Source: DATKBT01 sp035546295 (GTDB lineage Bacteria; Acidobacteriota; Thermoanaerobaculia; Multivoradales; Multivoraceae). From it: 31,307 bases of DNA. Of the stretch, positions 14,222-22,774 are shown piece by piece. Numbering within the stretch: position 1 is the stretch's first letter; each line of letters begins with the position of its first letter. The notes beneath the pieces were generated by a model. The model was given only the letters and a program-made list of their open reading frames with translations, did not search any database and had not been told where the DNA came from. Both the position numbers and the translations under genes were made by a program. The stretch lies in assembly GCA_035546295.1 (NCBI GenBank), contig DATKBT010000152.1:1-31307 (forward strand), given 5' to 3'.

Positions 14222-14857
14222 ATGAGTCAGCTCATCCAAGTCTCGAGAGCTCGGCTGCGCGCGATCGTCGAATGCTTGCGCCAGGCCGCCCGGGGTCAGC
14301 AGGGGATTACCATCCTCGAGCTGCTGACGGCGCTGGCGGTGATCGGCGTGCTGGCGGCGATGCTGATGCCCTACATGAGGTGCCAGATCGACAAGGCGCG
14401 CTACGCCTCGATGCTCGAGGACCTGCGCCACGCTCGCGGCGCGATCGAGGCGTTCGAGGCGGATCTGGGCGCCTTCCCGTGCAGTCTCGAGGAGGCTTTT
14501 GGCGCGAGGCCGGTGCCCACCTCCCTGAGCTACTGTTCGGCGGACTACAACGACCAGAACAAGGGCCACGGCAACGATTGGTGCGACTTCTTCGACGAGG
14601 GGAACCCGTCGGGCAGCAACAATCACGGCGGGCAACCGGGGGTTGGCTACCGGCTGTGGACCAACCGGGACTTCTCCGCCTGCACGGGCGTGCGCTTCGT
14701 GTGGCATACCTGTTGCGGTGAAGAACCCACCTTCTGCGCAGACCCGGATTCCGGCAACCGCGGTCATGGAAACAAGGACCAGAATCCCGACTGCGCCATG
14801 CCCGGCCATCCGGGGAATCCGGCTGGTGCGCAGCACCAAAACGCCGAGTGCGCTTGA
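14222..14857 (+). CDS. Cys-rich type IV pilin-like (GspG-type) protein
   Basis: This 211-residue protein carries a prepilin signal: Gly28 followed by ITILELLTALAVIGVLAAML, with Glu at position 5 of the mature protein. The next segment (YASMLEDLRHARGAIEAFEA then DLGAFPCSLEEAF) is the pattern of major pseudopilins and pilin-like GspG proteins. The rest is unlike standard GspG. It has about ten cysteines in the mature part, including a CC pair, and two loops with (K/R)GHGN amid many Asn, Asp and Gly. Disulfides and metal binding in the exported domain are plausible but unproven. The start at 14222 has GGGAG upstream. It follows the first pilin-like gene by 23 bp and is probably co-transcribed. 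Possible roles are a pseudopilus tip or a surface fibre assembled by machinery encoded elsewhere. Confidence 0.85.
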   Translation: MSQLIQVSRARLRAIVECLRQAARGQQGITILELLTALAVIGVLAAMLMPYMRCQIDKARYASMLEDLRHARGAIEAFEADLGAFPCSLEEAFGARPVPTSLSYCSADYNDQNKGHGNDWCDFFDEGNPSGSNNHGGQPGVGYRLWTNRDFSACTGVRFVWHTCCGEEPTFCADPDSGNRGHGNKDQNPDCAMPGHPGNPAGAQHQNAECA

Positions 14858-14866
14858 CCCTCCTGC

Positions 14867-14883
14867 CCCGAGGGTAGCTCGGG
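14867..14883 (+). terminator. Possible small terminator hairpin after pilin pair
   Basis: CCCGAG and CTCGGG form a 6-bp stem with a 5-base loop, 9 bp after the stop of the Cys-rich pilin-like gene and in the convergent gap before the acyl-CoA synthetase. No T-run follows. Confidence 0.35.
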
Positions 14884-14938
14884 CTCCTGGACCGCCTGCT
14901 TCGAGCCCGGATCGCAACAGCGGCGTGAGGAAGGCGAT

Positions 14939-16489
14939 TCAGTCCGGCGCCGGCCCGGGAAACTGGTCCCTGAGGATCCGCTTGAGGATCTTGCCGGAGG
15001 GGTTGCGCGGGATCTGGTCCACGAACTCGTAAACGGCGGGCTGCTTGAAGCGCGCCAGCTTGTCCTGGCAGAACGCGCGCAGGTCGTCGGCGTCGAGTGA
15101 AGGGGCCTTCTTGACCACGATGGCTGCGCCGACCTCTCCCCACTTGGCGCTCGGCTGGCCGATGACGGCCGCCTCGAGCACCTCGGGGTGGGAGACCAGG
15201 ACGTTCTCGATCTCGGCGGGGTAGACGTTCTCGCCGCCCGAGATGTACATGTCCTTGATTCGGTCCTGGATGTAGACGAAGCCCTCTTCGTCGATGCTCG
15301 CCACGTCGCCGGTGTAGAGCCACCCGTCGCGCAGGGCGGCGGCGCTGTCTTCCGGGCGATTCCAGTAGCCCTTCATCAGGTGCCTGCCGCGGACCAGGAC
15401 CTCGCCGGAGTCGCCCGCCGGGACGTCGGCGCCGTCGGCGTCGATCACCCTCACGTCGGTGTGGAAGAAGGCCTTTCCAGTCGAGCCGGCGCGAGCGACC
15501 GCGTCGTCGGAGCTGATCAGGCAGGCGGGTCCGCAGGTCTCGGTGAGGCCGTAGACCTGCTGAATCTCGATTCCCATCCGGTCGTACTCCCGGATCAGCG
15601 AGACCGGCACCGGCGCCGCGCCGCTCATCAGCCAGCGCAGGTCGGAGTGCCGGTGCCGCTGCGGGTCGTAGACCTGGCGCATGAAGTTGAGCATCGCGGG
15701 CACCTTGAGGCCGGTGGTGATGCGCTCCTGCTCGATGATCTCCCAGGCCCGCTTCGGATCGAAGGAGCGCATGACGACCGCAGTGGCTCCGCGGTGCACG
15801 GTGGCGGTGCAGGGGGTGAGCGCCCCGACGTGGAACAACGGCAGCGCGACCAGGTAGCGGTCCTTGCTGCGCAGATCGGAGGTCGCGTTGATCGTCAGCA
15901 CCCCCCAGGTCGCGCTCGAGTGGGTGTGCATTGCGCCCTTCGGCAGACCGGTGGTGCCCGAGGTATACATGATGTAGAGCAGGTCGTCCTCGCCGGCCTC
16001 GCTCTCCGGCTCGGCGTCGGGCGCCTCGCGCTGCCAGGTGTCGTAGTCGAGCGCCCACTCGGGGCGGCTGCCGACTCCGCACAGCACCCAGCGCTCCACG
16101 TGGGTGCCGTGCTCGCCGTCGCCGCGACCGTGGAGCTCTCCGACCGTGTCGGTGAACTCGCCGCCGTAGATCAGCGTTGCGCTCCCCGAATCGCGCAGGA
16201 TGAACGCCAGCTCCTCGGCGGTCAGGCGCCAGTTGATCGGCACGCAGACGGCGCCGATCTTGGCGATCGCGAAGAAGCTCTCCATGTACTCGACGCTGTT
16301 CATCTGGAGCAGGGCGACCCGGTCGGCCTTGCCGACGCCGGCCTCGAGCAGCGCATTCGCGGTGCGGTTGGCGCGCGCGTTCCACTCGGCGTACGTGAAG
16401 CGTCGCGCGGTGTCGACATCGACGAACCCCTCGACGTTCGGAGAGAGGTGCGCCCTCTTCGCCAGGAACAGGCCCACGTTGTTTCGCAT
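14939..16489 (-). CDS. Acyl-CoA synthetase (AMP-binding, fatty-acid CoA ligase type)
   Basis: This 516-residue member of the ANL adenylating superfamily activates a carboxylic acid with ATP and joins it to CoA. The P-loop-like motif is YTSGTTGLPKGAMHTH. The A5 region reads QQVYGLTETCGP, the A7 region DGWLYTGDVASIDEEGFVYI, and the hinge motif DRIKDMYISGGENVYPAEIE. The C-terminal catalytic lysine lies in NPSGKILKRILRDQF. The overall pattern fits FadD-like medium/long-chain acyl-CoA or similar ligases, but chain length or aromatic preference cannot be read here. The ATG at 16489 gives the family-typical N-terminus (MRNNVGLFLAKRAHLSP). An ATG at 16507 would add six residues. It is divergent from the penicillin-acylase gene, with 176 bp between. 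Confidence 0.92.
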   Translation of the reverse strand: MRNNVGLFLAKRAHLSPNVEGFVDVDTARRFTYAEWNARANRTANALLEAGVGKADRVALLQMNSVEYMESFFAIAKIGAVCVPINWRLTAEELAFILRDSGSATLIYGGEFTDTVGELHGRGDGEHGTHVERWVLCGVGSRPEWALDYDTWQREAPDAEPESEAGEDDLLYIMYTSGTTGLPKGAMHTHSSATWGVLTINATSDLRSKDRYLVALPLFHVGALTPCTATVHRGATAVVMRSFDPKRAWEIIEQERITTGLKVPAMLNFMRQVYDPQRHRHSDLRWLMSGAAPVPVSLIREYDRMGIEIQQVYGLTETCGPACLISSDDAVARAGSTGKAFFHTDVRVIDADGADVPAGDSGEVLVRGRHLMKGYWNRPEDSAAALRDGWLYTGDVASIDEEGFVYIQDRIKDMYISGGENVYPAEIENVLVSHPEVLEAAVIGQPSAKWGEVGAAIVVKKAPSLDADDLRAFCQDKLARFKQPAVYEFVDQIPRNPSGKILKRILRDQFPGPAPD

Positions 16490-16665
16490 GGCCGGAGATT
16501 CTTCCATAGCCAGGGACGTGGATCCGGTCGCCGCAGGCCGGTCGGGACCGATCGGAGAGTCGCAGCTGGCCGCCGCTGATATCGTCGTCGACTGCCCGAC
16601 CGACAGCCGACGGACCCCGAGACGCCGGACCGCCGGCCCTGATCGAAGCCCCTCCGGAGAACTCG

Positions 16666-18909
16666 ATGAAGCTCTCGACTCGGCTCCCAATCCTTCTGGT
16701 CCTCGCCGTTCTTCTCGCCGCCGTCGCCTGCAAGAGCGCCGACCCCGCCGCCGATGGCGATCTCCCGGGCCAGGGCGACGACGCGGGCCGCACGGTGCTC
16801 TACCGCGACACCTGGGGCGTCGCCCACCTCTACGCCCCGACCATCGAGGGCGGCATGTACGCCATGGGGTGGGGGCAGGCCGAGGATCGTCCCGAGCAGC
16901 TCCTGCTCAACTTCCTGATGGCGATCGGCGAGTTCTCGACCTACGCCGGCGAGGAGGGCGTCCAGGTCGACCTGCGCTCGCGGATGTTCGATCACTACGG
17001 AGCCGGGCAGCGCGGTCTCCCGGACCTGCGCGCCGAGCTGCGCTCCCACCTGGACGCCTTCGTCGCGGGGATCAACGACTTCTACGCGGCGCATCCGGAG
17101 GACGTCCCGGAGTGGTGGGGGAACCGCGAGGTCGACGCCGCCATGGTGCTCGCTTTCGGCCGCCTCTTCCTCTACAACTGGTCGATCGACGAGGCCTACG
17201 AGGACCTGGTGCGGGGCGGAGTCGATCCCGGCTTCGAGCGCACCGCGCGCGGCTCGAACCAGTTCGCGGTCGCACCCAGCCGCTCGGCGTCCGGCCACGC
17301 CCTGCTGGCGATCGACCCGCACCTGTCGTGGACCGGTCCGTCGCGGTTCTGGGAGTTCCGCGTGCACGCCGGGGAGTGGGAGGGGAGCGGCGTGACGCTG
17401 CCGGGAGCGCCATACATCGGGCTCGGACATACCCGTCATCTGGCGTGGGCGATGACCACCGGGGGGCCCGACACCGCCGACGTCTACCGTCTCGCGCTCG
17501 ATCCCGCCGGCACGAAGTACCGCTATGACGGCGAGTGGCGGGACCTGGAGCGCACCGAGGTGACGATCGAAGTGCGCGGCAACGAGCCGCAGGTCCACAC
17601 CCTGTGGTCCTCGCACCACGGACCGCTGATCGCGATCCGCGACGGTGCGGGTTACGCCGCGGCGGTCTCCTACGGCGACATGGTGACGCTCGAGGCGTGG
17701 TACCAGCTCAACTTCGGTCGCGACTACACCGGCGTCGTGCGCGCTCTCGACACGCTCTCGGTGTTTCCCCAGAACGTCATGGCGGCCGACACCTCGGGCA
17801 ACATCTACTACCAGCGAGCGGGACGCGTGCCGGTCCGTCCCGAGGGCTTCGACTGGTCGGTGCCGGTCGACGGCTCGAGCTCGGACAGTGAGTGGCAGGG
17901 GGTCCACCCCTCCTCGGACCACCTCCAGGTGCTCAATCCGCCGCAGGGCTACATGCAGAACTGCAACATCCCGCCGGATGCCATGATGCAGGCGAGCCCG
18001 TTCCGCCCGGAGGATCATCCCGACTACCTGTTCAGCGGGCCGGGCTATGGGCCGGCGCGGTCGGGCTGGACCAGCCAGCGCGGCGCGCGGGCGGTCGAGC
18101 TGCTCGCCGCCGACGATTCGGTCACGGTCGACGAGGCGATGGCCTACATCAACGATGTCGAGCCGTACGGCGCCGACCGCTGGATCGCGGCGCTGCGGGA
18201 GGCGCACCAGGCCCACGGCTCCGAGATGACGGATCCGCGCTACGCCGGCGTCGCCGAGGCTCTGTTCGGCTGGGACGGGCGGCTCGCCGCCGACTCGAAC
18301 GGAGCGTTGCTCTTCGACTCATGGAAGCGGGCACTGTGGGAACAGCTCGGGCGCGAGGCGTTCGGCGAGCTGCAGGCCGCGATCGAGGATCACTGGGCAG
18401 TCGTCGAAGCACGCGCCGAATCGCCGCTCGCCGTCGACGGCGATCAGCAGCGTGCGCTGGTCGCGGCGGTGGTCGCAGCGGCGGCGGACGTCGAGTCCGA
18501 CTTCGGAAGCCTCGACGCGGTCTACGGTGATCGCTACCGCGTGGGTCGCGACGAGGACTCCTGGCCGCTCGGTGGCGGCGGAGGCGGTCAAGTCGGCCTC
18601 ACCACGCTGCGCAGCTTGAGCTGGACCGACGAGGGCGACGACCACACGCGCCGCGGTCGCGGCGGCCAGACCTCGACCCAGGTCGTCGAGCTGTCGGATC
18701 CGCCGCGAAGCTGGATGTACATCCCGCTCGGTCAGAGCGACCGCCCCGACTCGCCGCACTACGACGACCAGGCCGAGAAGGCCTTCTCGCCGCGCCAGCT
18801 CAAGCCGACGTGGTGGCTGCCGGAGGAGCTGGCCGGGCACGTCGAGTCGCGCACCGTGCTCGAGGAGGCGCCGGCCGGCGGCGCCGCCCCGACCACATCC
18901 GGCTCCTGA
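16666..18909 (+). CDS. Penicillin acylase (peptidase S45) family lipoprotein
   Basis: This 747-residue Ntn hydrolase is made as one chain and self-cleaves into alpha and beta subunits. The cleavage and nucleophile site is ARGSNQFAV, with the new N-terminal Ser197 preceded by Gly196, as in penicillin G acylase and acyl-homoserine-lactone acylases. Other family landmarks are RDTWGVAHLYAP near the N-terminus, LLAIDPHLSWTGPSRFWE after the nucleophile, PGAPYIGLGHTRHLAWAMTT and SSHHGPLIAI. The first 22 residues form a signal peptide ending in VAC, a slightly atypical lipobox, so periplasmic or membrane-anchored location is likely. GGAG lies 7 nt before the ATG. Substrate may be an N-acyl-homoserine lactone, aculeacin-type amide, cyclic lipopeptide or other amide. 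Sequence does not decide. Confidence 0.92.
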   Translation: MKLSTRLPILLVLAVLLAAVACKSADPAADGDLPGQGDDAGRTVLYRDTWGVAHLYAPTIEGGMYAMGWGQAEDRPEQLLLNFLMAIGEFSTYAGEEGVQVDLRSRMFDHYGAGQRGLPDLRAELRSHLDAFVAGINDFYAAHPEDVPEWWGNREVDAAMVLAFGRLFLYNWSIDEAYEDLVRGGVDPGFERTARGSNQFAVAPSRSASGHALLAIDPHLSWTGPSRFWEFRVHAGEWEGSGVTLPGAPYIGLGHTRHLAWAMTTGGPDTADVYRLALDPAGTKYRYDGEWRDLERTEVTIEVRGNEPQVHTLWSSHHGPLIAIRDGAGYAAAVSYGDMVTLEAWYQLNFGRDYTGVVRALDTLSVFPQNVMAADTSGNIYYQRAGRVPVRPEGFDWSVPVDGSSSDSEWQGVHPSSDHLQVLNPPQGYMQNCNIPPDAMMQASPFRPEDHPDYLFSGPGYGPARSGWTSQRGARAVELLAADDSVTVDEAMAYINDVEPYGADRWIAALREAHQAHGSEMTDPRYAGVAEALFGWDGRLAADSNGALLFDSWKRALWEQLGREAFGELQAAIEDHWAVVEARAESPLAVDGDQQRALVAAVVAAAADVESDFGSLDAVYGDRYRVGRDEDSWPLGGGGGGQVGLTTLRSLSWTDEGDDHTRRGRGGQTSTQVVELSDPPRSWMYIPLGQSDRPDSPHYDDQAEKAFSPRQLKPTWWLPEELAGHVESRTVLEEAPAGGAAPTTSGS

Positions 18910-18916
18910 GATTCCA

Positions 18917-19007
18917 GAGATCGGGGACAGGTACCGAACCGATCGGTACCTGTCCCCAATCTCCTGGCCTGTTTCGTCCTGATAGATAGGTACCTGTCCC
19001 CGATCTC
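18917..19007. repeat. REP-like palindromic repeat cluster (GGGGACAGGTACC)
   Basis: Three copies of a 19-bp unit are present. Copy 1 (18917-18935) reads GAGATCGGGGACAGGTACC. Copies 2 (18945-18963) and 3 (18989-19007) are inverted, with copy 2 having one mismatch. Copies 1 and 2 form a hairpin with 18 of 19 pairs around a 9-nt loop. From memory, GGGGACAGGTACC motifs of this type are dispersed in many environmental genomes and associated with REP/RAYT transposases; no transposase is in this window. The cluster lies between the penicillin-acylase and M1-peptidase genes and may also act in transcription termination. Confidence 0.75.
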
Positions 19008-19044
19008 CCGCGGCCTCCCGAGTGCCGGCGGGGCCTCGGGGCGC

Positions 19045-19050
19045 TATCCT
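19045..19050 (+). promoter_or_regulatory. Putative -10 element, leaderless M1 peptidase mRNA
   Basis: TATCCT lies 8 nt before the ATG at 19059 and no Shine-Dalgarno site is present. Transcription would begin at or next to the start codon. The wider context GCGCTATCCTGC is identical to that before the LLM gene. Confidence 0.4.
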
Positions 19051-19058
19051 GCATCGCC

Positions 19059-20870
19059 ATGGTGGTCAACCTTGCCTCGCTCCTCTTGCTCCTGCTCGGC
19101 GCGGCGGCGGATCCCGGCGAGCGGCTGGCGGGGGCGGGCTTCGACGTCGAGCGTTACCGCTTCGAGATCAGGCTCTCGGACGAGAGCGACTCGGTCGTCG
19201 GGCGAGCGCGGATCGAGGGGGTCTTTATCGAGGGCGGACGCTCCGAGCTGGCGTTCGACCTGATCGGGCCGGCGCCGGCGTCGGCCGGGGCGGCTCTGCT
19301 CGGGATGATCGTCGATCGCGTGTTCGTTCTGCCGGCCGACCCGGCTGGCGGTGCCGACGCCGTGCCGATGCGCTTTCGCCAGGATGCCGACCTGCTGGTG
19401 CTGGCTCTTGCGTCGCCGTCGGTCGCGGGCGAGCGAGCTGCCTTCGACGTGCACTATCGGGGCATCCCCGCCGACGGTCTGATCATCTCGAAGAACCGGC
19501 ACGGTCAGCGGACCTTCTTCGCCGACAACTGGCCGGACCGGGCGCGCCACTGGCTGCCGACCGTGGACCATCCCAGCGACAAGGCGCTGGTCGAGTTCGA
19601 TGTCGTCGCCCCCGATCACTACCAGGTCGTCGCCAACGGCGCGCTCCGCGAGGAGTCCGACCTCGACGCGAACCTCCGCCGGACCCGGTGGGTGAGCCGT
19701 GCGCCGCTCGCGACCAAGGTCATGGTGATCGGCGTCGCTCGTTTCGCGGTCGAGCACCTGGATCCCGTCGCCGGCGTGCCGCTCCAGAGCTGGGTCTACC
19801 GCGAGGACCGCGACGCCGGCTTCCTCGACTACGGAGTCGCCGCCCGGGTGCTGCTGGTGCTCGTCGAGCTGCTCGGCCCGTTCCCGTACGCCAAGCTCGC
19901 CAACGTCCAGTCGACGACGCGCTACGGAGGCATGGAGAACGCTGGCGCCATCTTCTACAGCGAGCGCAGCGTCGGCGGCGAGCGCGAGATCGAGGGGCTG
20001 GTCGCGCACGAGATCGCCCATCAGTGGTTCGGCGACGCGGTGACCGAGACCGACTGGGCGCACGCATGGATCAGCGAAGGATTCGCCACCTATCTCGCGC
20101 AGGTCTACTTCGAGCGCACCGTCGGCGAGCAGCGGCTCTCCGAGGGAATGGCGCAGGCGCGCGAGCGGGTGGTGCGGTTCAGCCGCGAGCGCCCGGAGCG
20201 TACGGTGGTCGACGCTCGGCCCGCTCGCGACATGCTCGACGCCAACACGTACCAGAAGGGCGCCTGGGTCCTGCACATGCTGCGCGGCGAGATCGGCGAC
20301 CGGGCCTTTTTCGGCGGGCTGCGCGAGGTCGTCGAGCGCCACCGTCACGGCAACGCCGCCACCGACGACGTCCGCCGGGTGTTCGAGGAGGCGTCGGGAC
20401 GGGATCTGGAGTGGTTCTTCGAGCAGTGGCTCGAGCGGCCTGGACAGCCGCTCCTCGCGGTCGAGTGGAGGAGCGAATCCGAAGACACCGATCGCGAGGC
20501 GGTGACCGTCACGGTGCGACAGCTCCAGGCCGGCCCCCCCTTCGTGGCGCCCCTCGAGCTCGGACTGGTGGCCGCGGACGGCACCATGGTCCTGGAGCGG
20601 GTGGCGCTGGCCGAACGTGAGACGGTCGCGCGGTTCGCCGCGCGTTTCTCGGAGGCGCCGATCGGCCTCGTGGTCGATCCCGAGGTCCGGCTGCTGATGG
20701 AGCTCGAGTCGGTGAGCGGCCCAGCCGCTGCCGGATCGCTGGATTCCCCACGTCGGGCGGAAGCGTCGCGCGAGGACGGGACCCGAGCCGCCAGGTCGGC
20801 TGCCAGGGAGGGTGCGTCCCGCAGCGGTTCGACTCGTCCGCGGGGTTCACCTCGGGTCCGGGACCGGTAG
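19059..20870 (+). CDS. M1 family zinc aminopeptidase
   Basis: This 603-residue gluzincin metallopeptidase removes N-terminal amino acids from peptides. The zinc site HEXXH-18-E is clear: H317-E318-I-A-H321 and E340 in WISEGFATY. The exopeptidase motif is the variant GGMEN (290-294, usually GAMEN). The segment TYQKGAWVLHMLRGEIGD, which supplies the family's tyrosine region, follows. The N-terminal 20 residues are hydrophobic (VVNLASLLLLLLGAAA) and probably a signal peptide. The protein is shorter than typical M1 enzymes because the large C-terminal helical domain is absent, as in cold-active or LTA4H-like bacterial members. The last about 50 residues are low-complexity Arg/Ser/Ala and look non-globular. 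There is no Shine-Dalgarno sequence; see the leaderless-promoter entry. Confidence 0.93.
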   Translation: MVVNLASLLLLLLGAAADPGERLAGAGFDVERYRFEIRLSDESDSVVGRARIEGVFIEGGRSELAFDLIGPAPASAGAALLGMIVDRVFVLPADPAGGADAVPMRFRQDADLLVLALASPSVAGERAAFDVHYRGIPADGLIISKNRHGQRTFFADNWPDRARHWLPTVDHPSDKALVEFDVVAPDHYQVVANGALREESDLDANLRRTRWVSRAPLATKVMVIGVARFAVEHLDPVAGVPLQSWVYREDRDAGFLDYGVAARVLLVLVELLGPFPYAKLANVQSTTRYGGMENAGAIFYSERSVGGEREIEGLVAHEIAHQWFGDAVTETDWAHAWISEGFATYLAQVYFERTVGEQRLSEGMAQARERVVRFSRERPERTVVDARPARDMLDANTYQKGAWVLHMLRGEIGDRAFFGGLREVVERHRHGNAATDDVRRVFEEASGRDLEWFFEQWLERPGQPLLAVEWRSESEDTDREAVTVTVRQLQAGPPFVAPLELGLVAADGTMVLERVALAERETVARFAARFSEAPIGLVVDPEVRLLMELESVSGPAAAGSLDSPRRAEASREDGTRAARSAAREGASRSGSTRPRGSPRVRDR

Positions 20871-20900
20871 GATTCGCGGAACCTACAGAAGGAGCGCGAG

Positions 20901-20960
20901 ATGAGCGAGAAGAGCCCGCTCGGCTCGACTCGCGGGAGCCAGCGCGCGCCGCGATCCTGA
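20901..20960 (+). CDS. Nineteen-codon ORF with strong RBS; small protein or gene stub
   Basis: MSEKSPLGSTRGSQRAPRS starts at an ATG with GAAGGAG about 7 nt upstream and a TAGGAT (-10-like) at 20868-20873 overlapping the M1-peptidase stop codon. Promoter, ribosome binding site and start codon look like those of a real gene, but the frame stops after 19 codons in a low-complexity Arg/Ser sequence. It may be the 5' stub of a gene whose body was deleted, or a genuine very small protein. Confidence 0.25.
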   Translation: MSEKSPLGSTRGSQRAPRS

Positions 20961-21019
20961 GGCATGTCGACCCGAGACAGCTCGCTCCTCGTTCGCGACG
21001 AGGGGCAGCGAATCGCCGC

Positions 21020-22579
21020 TCACGCCTCTCCGCGGCCCAGCTTCCCCCGGTCGACTTTCCCCAGGTGAGTCCGCGGCATCTCGCGCAGGAAGTGCACGGC
21101 GCGCGGGGACTTGTAGGGCTCGAGCCGCTCCCTCACCCACGCCTGGAGCTCGGCGGCGAGCGCTCCTTCGGCACCGGGCTCACCGTCGCGGACGCGCGCG
21201 CGCGCCACGACCCAGGCGTGCGGCACGATCAGGCCGTGATCGTCCCGGGCGCCGATCACGGCGACCTCCTCGACGGCGGGATGTCTGCGCAGGCAGTCCT
21301 CGAGCTCTTTGGGCGCCAGCCACTTGCCATGGACCTTGAGCATGTCGTCGGAGCGCCCGCAGTAGGTGACGAAGCCTTCGGCGTCCATCGTCACCATGTC
21401 GCCGAGCGCCACCCACTCGCCGCGGAAGGTCTCGCGCGTCTTGCCGCGCTCCTGCCAGTAGCCGATCGCTCGCGAGTCCCCCCGTACCCACAAGGCGCCG
21501 ACCTCGCCGGGCGAAAGCCTGTCGCCGGCCTCGTCGCGCACCTCGACCTCGAACCCGGGGACCGCGCGTCCCAGGGTCCCCGGCCGCACCCCGCCCGGCC
21601 GGTTGCTCAAGAACACGTGCCACATCTCGGCGGTCCCCAGACCGTCGAGCAGCTCGACGCCGAAGGTCTCCTCCCACTGCCGGTGGAGGTCGACCGGCAG
21701 CGCCTCGCCGGCCGAGGTAGCGAGGCGCAGGCAGGAGAGGTCGTGCCGAGGGGCGTCGGGATGGCTCACCATCTGGCGGATCATCGTCGGCACGTTGATC
21801 AGGATCGTCGGACGGTGCCGCTCGATGCGCTCGAACAGCGCGTCGGCGGTGCAGCGGTGGGCGAACAGCGCCGCGCAGGCGCCCACCGAGAAGGGGAAGA
21901 AGAGGTTCGAGCCGGTGGCGTAGCCGAAGAAGAGCTTGGGCACCGACAGCGTCACGTCGTCGGGGCTCATCCCGAGGAAACGCTGGCCGTAGAGCTCGGT
22001 GGTGTTGGCGAACGAGCGGTGGGTCTGGAGCACCGCCTTGGGGCGGCCGGTCGTGCCGCCGCTGAACAGCCAGATCGCGGCGTCGTCGGGGTGGGTGGGG
22101 AAGGGCTCGAGCTCGGTGGGGGCGTGGTCGAGACCGCGGGTGAGGTCGGCGCTCCCCACCGCCAGGACCTTCGGAGGGCGCCGCATCGGCTCGGCGACCT
22201 GGGAGTAGAGGGCGGCGACCTCGGCCTCGGCGATCACGACGGTCGCGCGCGTCAGCTCGAGAAAGCCGTGGGCCTGCTCGGCGGGCAGCCGCGGATTGAC
22301 CATCACCACCACCGCGCCGACCCGCAGGACGCCGAACAGCGCTCCGACGAAGCTCTCGCCATCGTCGAGCGCGAGGATCACCCGCTCCTCGGGGCGGACC
22401 CCGTGCTCGAGCAGGAGGTTGCCGAAGCGGTTCGCCAGCTCGTCGACCTCGGCGTAGGTGAGCGCTCGGTCGTCGAGCAGCAGGGCCCGGCGATCACCCT
22501 GGCCGTCGACCAGGCGCTGACCCAGGAGGTGCTGGGCGAGGTTGAAGACGTCGGGTGCGTCGAAGGTGGCGGCTGGCAC
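21020..22579 (-). CDS. Benzoate-CoA ligase family enzyme, probable 2-aminobenzoate (anthranilate)-CoA ligase
   Basis: This 519-residue ANL-superfamily ligase resembles the benzoate-CoA ligase group. The N-terminus reads PDVFNLAQHLLGQRL, the ATP loop FSGGTTGRPKAVLQTH. VPKLFFGYATGSNLFFPFS is highly typical of benzoate/aminobenzoate ligases. SAGEALPVDLH and DGLGTAEMWHVFLSNRPG follow, with hinge YCGRSDDMLKVHGKWLAP and the catalytic Lys in THLGKVDRGKL. Family members form aryl-CoA from benzoate, 2-aminobenzoate or related acids using ATP and CoA. The nearby 2-aminobenzoyl-CoA monooxygenase/reductase and kynureninase make anthranilate the likely substrate here (inference). The start is a GTG at 22579, since no ATG is available. 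TACAAT 9 nt upstream suggests a leaderless transcript. It is divergent from the cytochrome/monooxygenase-like gene. Confidence 0.88.
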   Translation of the reverse strand: MPAATFDAPDVFNLAQHLLGQRLVDGQGDRRALLLDDRALTYAEVDELANRFGNLLLEHGVRPEERVILALDDGESFVGALFGVLRVGAVVVMVNPRLPAEQAHGFLELTRATVVIAEAEVAALYSQVAEPMRRPPKVLAVGSADLTRGLDHAPTELEPFPTHPDDAAIWLFSGGTTGRPKAVLQTHRSFANTTELYGQRFLGMSPDDVTLSVPKLFFGYATGSNLFFPFSVGACAALFAHRCTADALFERIERHRPTILINVPTMIRQMVSHPDAPRHDLSCLRLATSAGEALPVDLHRQWEETFGVELLDGLGTAEMWHVFLSNRPGGVRPGTLGRAVPGFEVEVRDEAGDRLSPGEVGALWVRGDSRAIGYWQERGKTRETFRGEWVALGDMVTMDAEGFVTYCGRSDDMLKVHGKWLAPKELEDCLRRHPAVEEVAVIGARDDHGLIVPHAWVVARARVRDGEPGAEGALAAELQAWVRERLEPYKSPRAVHFLREMPRTHLGKVDRGKLGRGEA

Positions 22580-22588
22580 GACGGCTCG

Positions 22589-22594
22589 ATTGTA
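22589..22594 (-). promoter_or_regulatory. Putative -10 element, leaderless CoA-ligase mRNA
   Basis: Read on the minus strand, TACAAT ends 9 nt before the GTG start codon of the CoA ligase and no Shine-Dalgarno sequence lies between. It sits in an AT-rich patch. A leaderless or near-leaderless transcript is inferred. Confidence 0.4.
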
Positions 22595-22704
22595 ATGACC
22601 CGGGCGACGATCTCGACGGGCAACGGGGCTTCGAGAGGCCGCCTGCCGGCTGCTGGCGCCGGACCGCTTCGAGGCGTTCGCGGACAGCCGGATCGCGGGA
22701 CGGT

Positions 22705-22710
22705 TAGACT
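22705..22710 (+). promoter_or_regulatory. Putative -10 element for cytochrome/monooxygenase-like gene
   Basis: TAGACT in the context CGGTTAGACTCC lies 64 bp upstream of the ATG at 22775. No clear -35 is seen. It resembles CGGTTAGGATC upstream of the RidA gene. Confidence 0.35.
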
Positions 22711-22774
22711 CCGCGGCGAGATCGCGGCGCCGCGCGCGGCGCTCGTGGGCTCGGCTCGGCGAAAGGAGGCGAGG

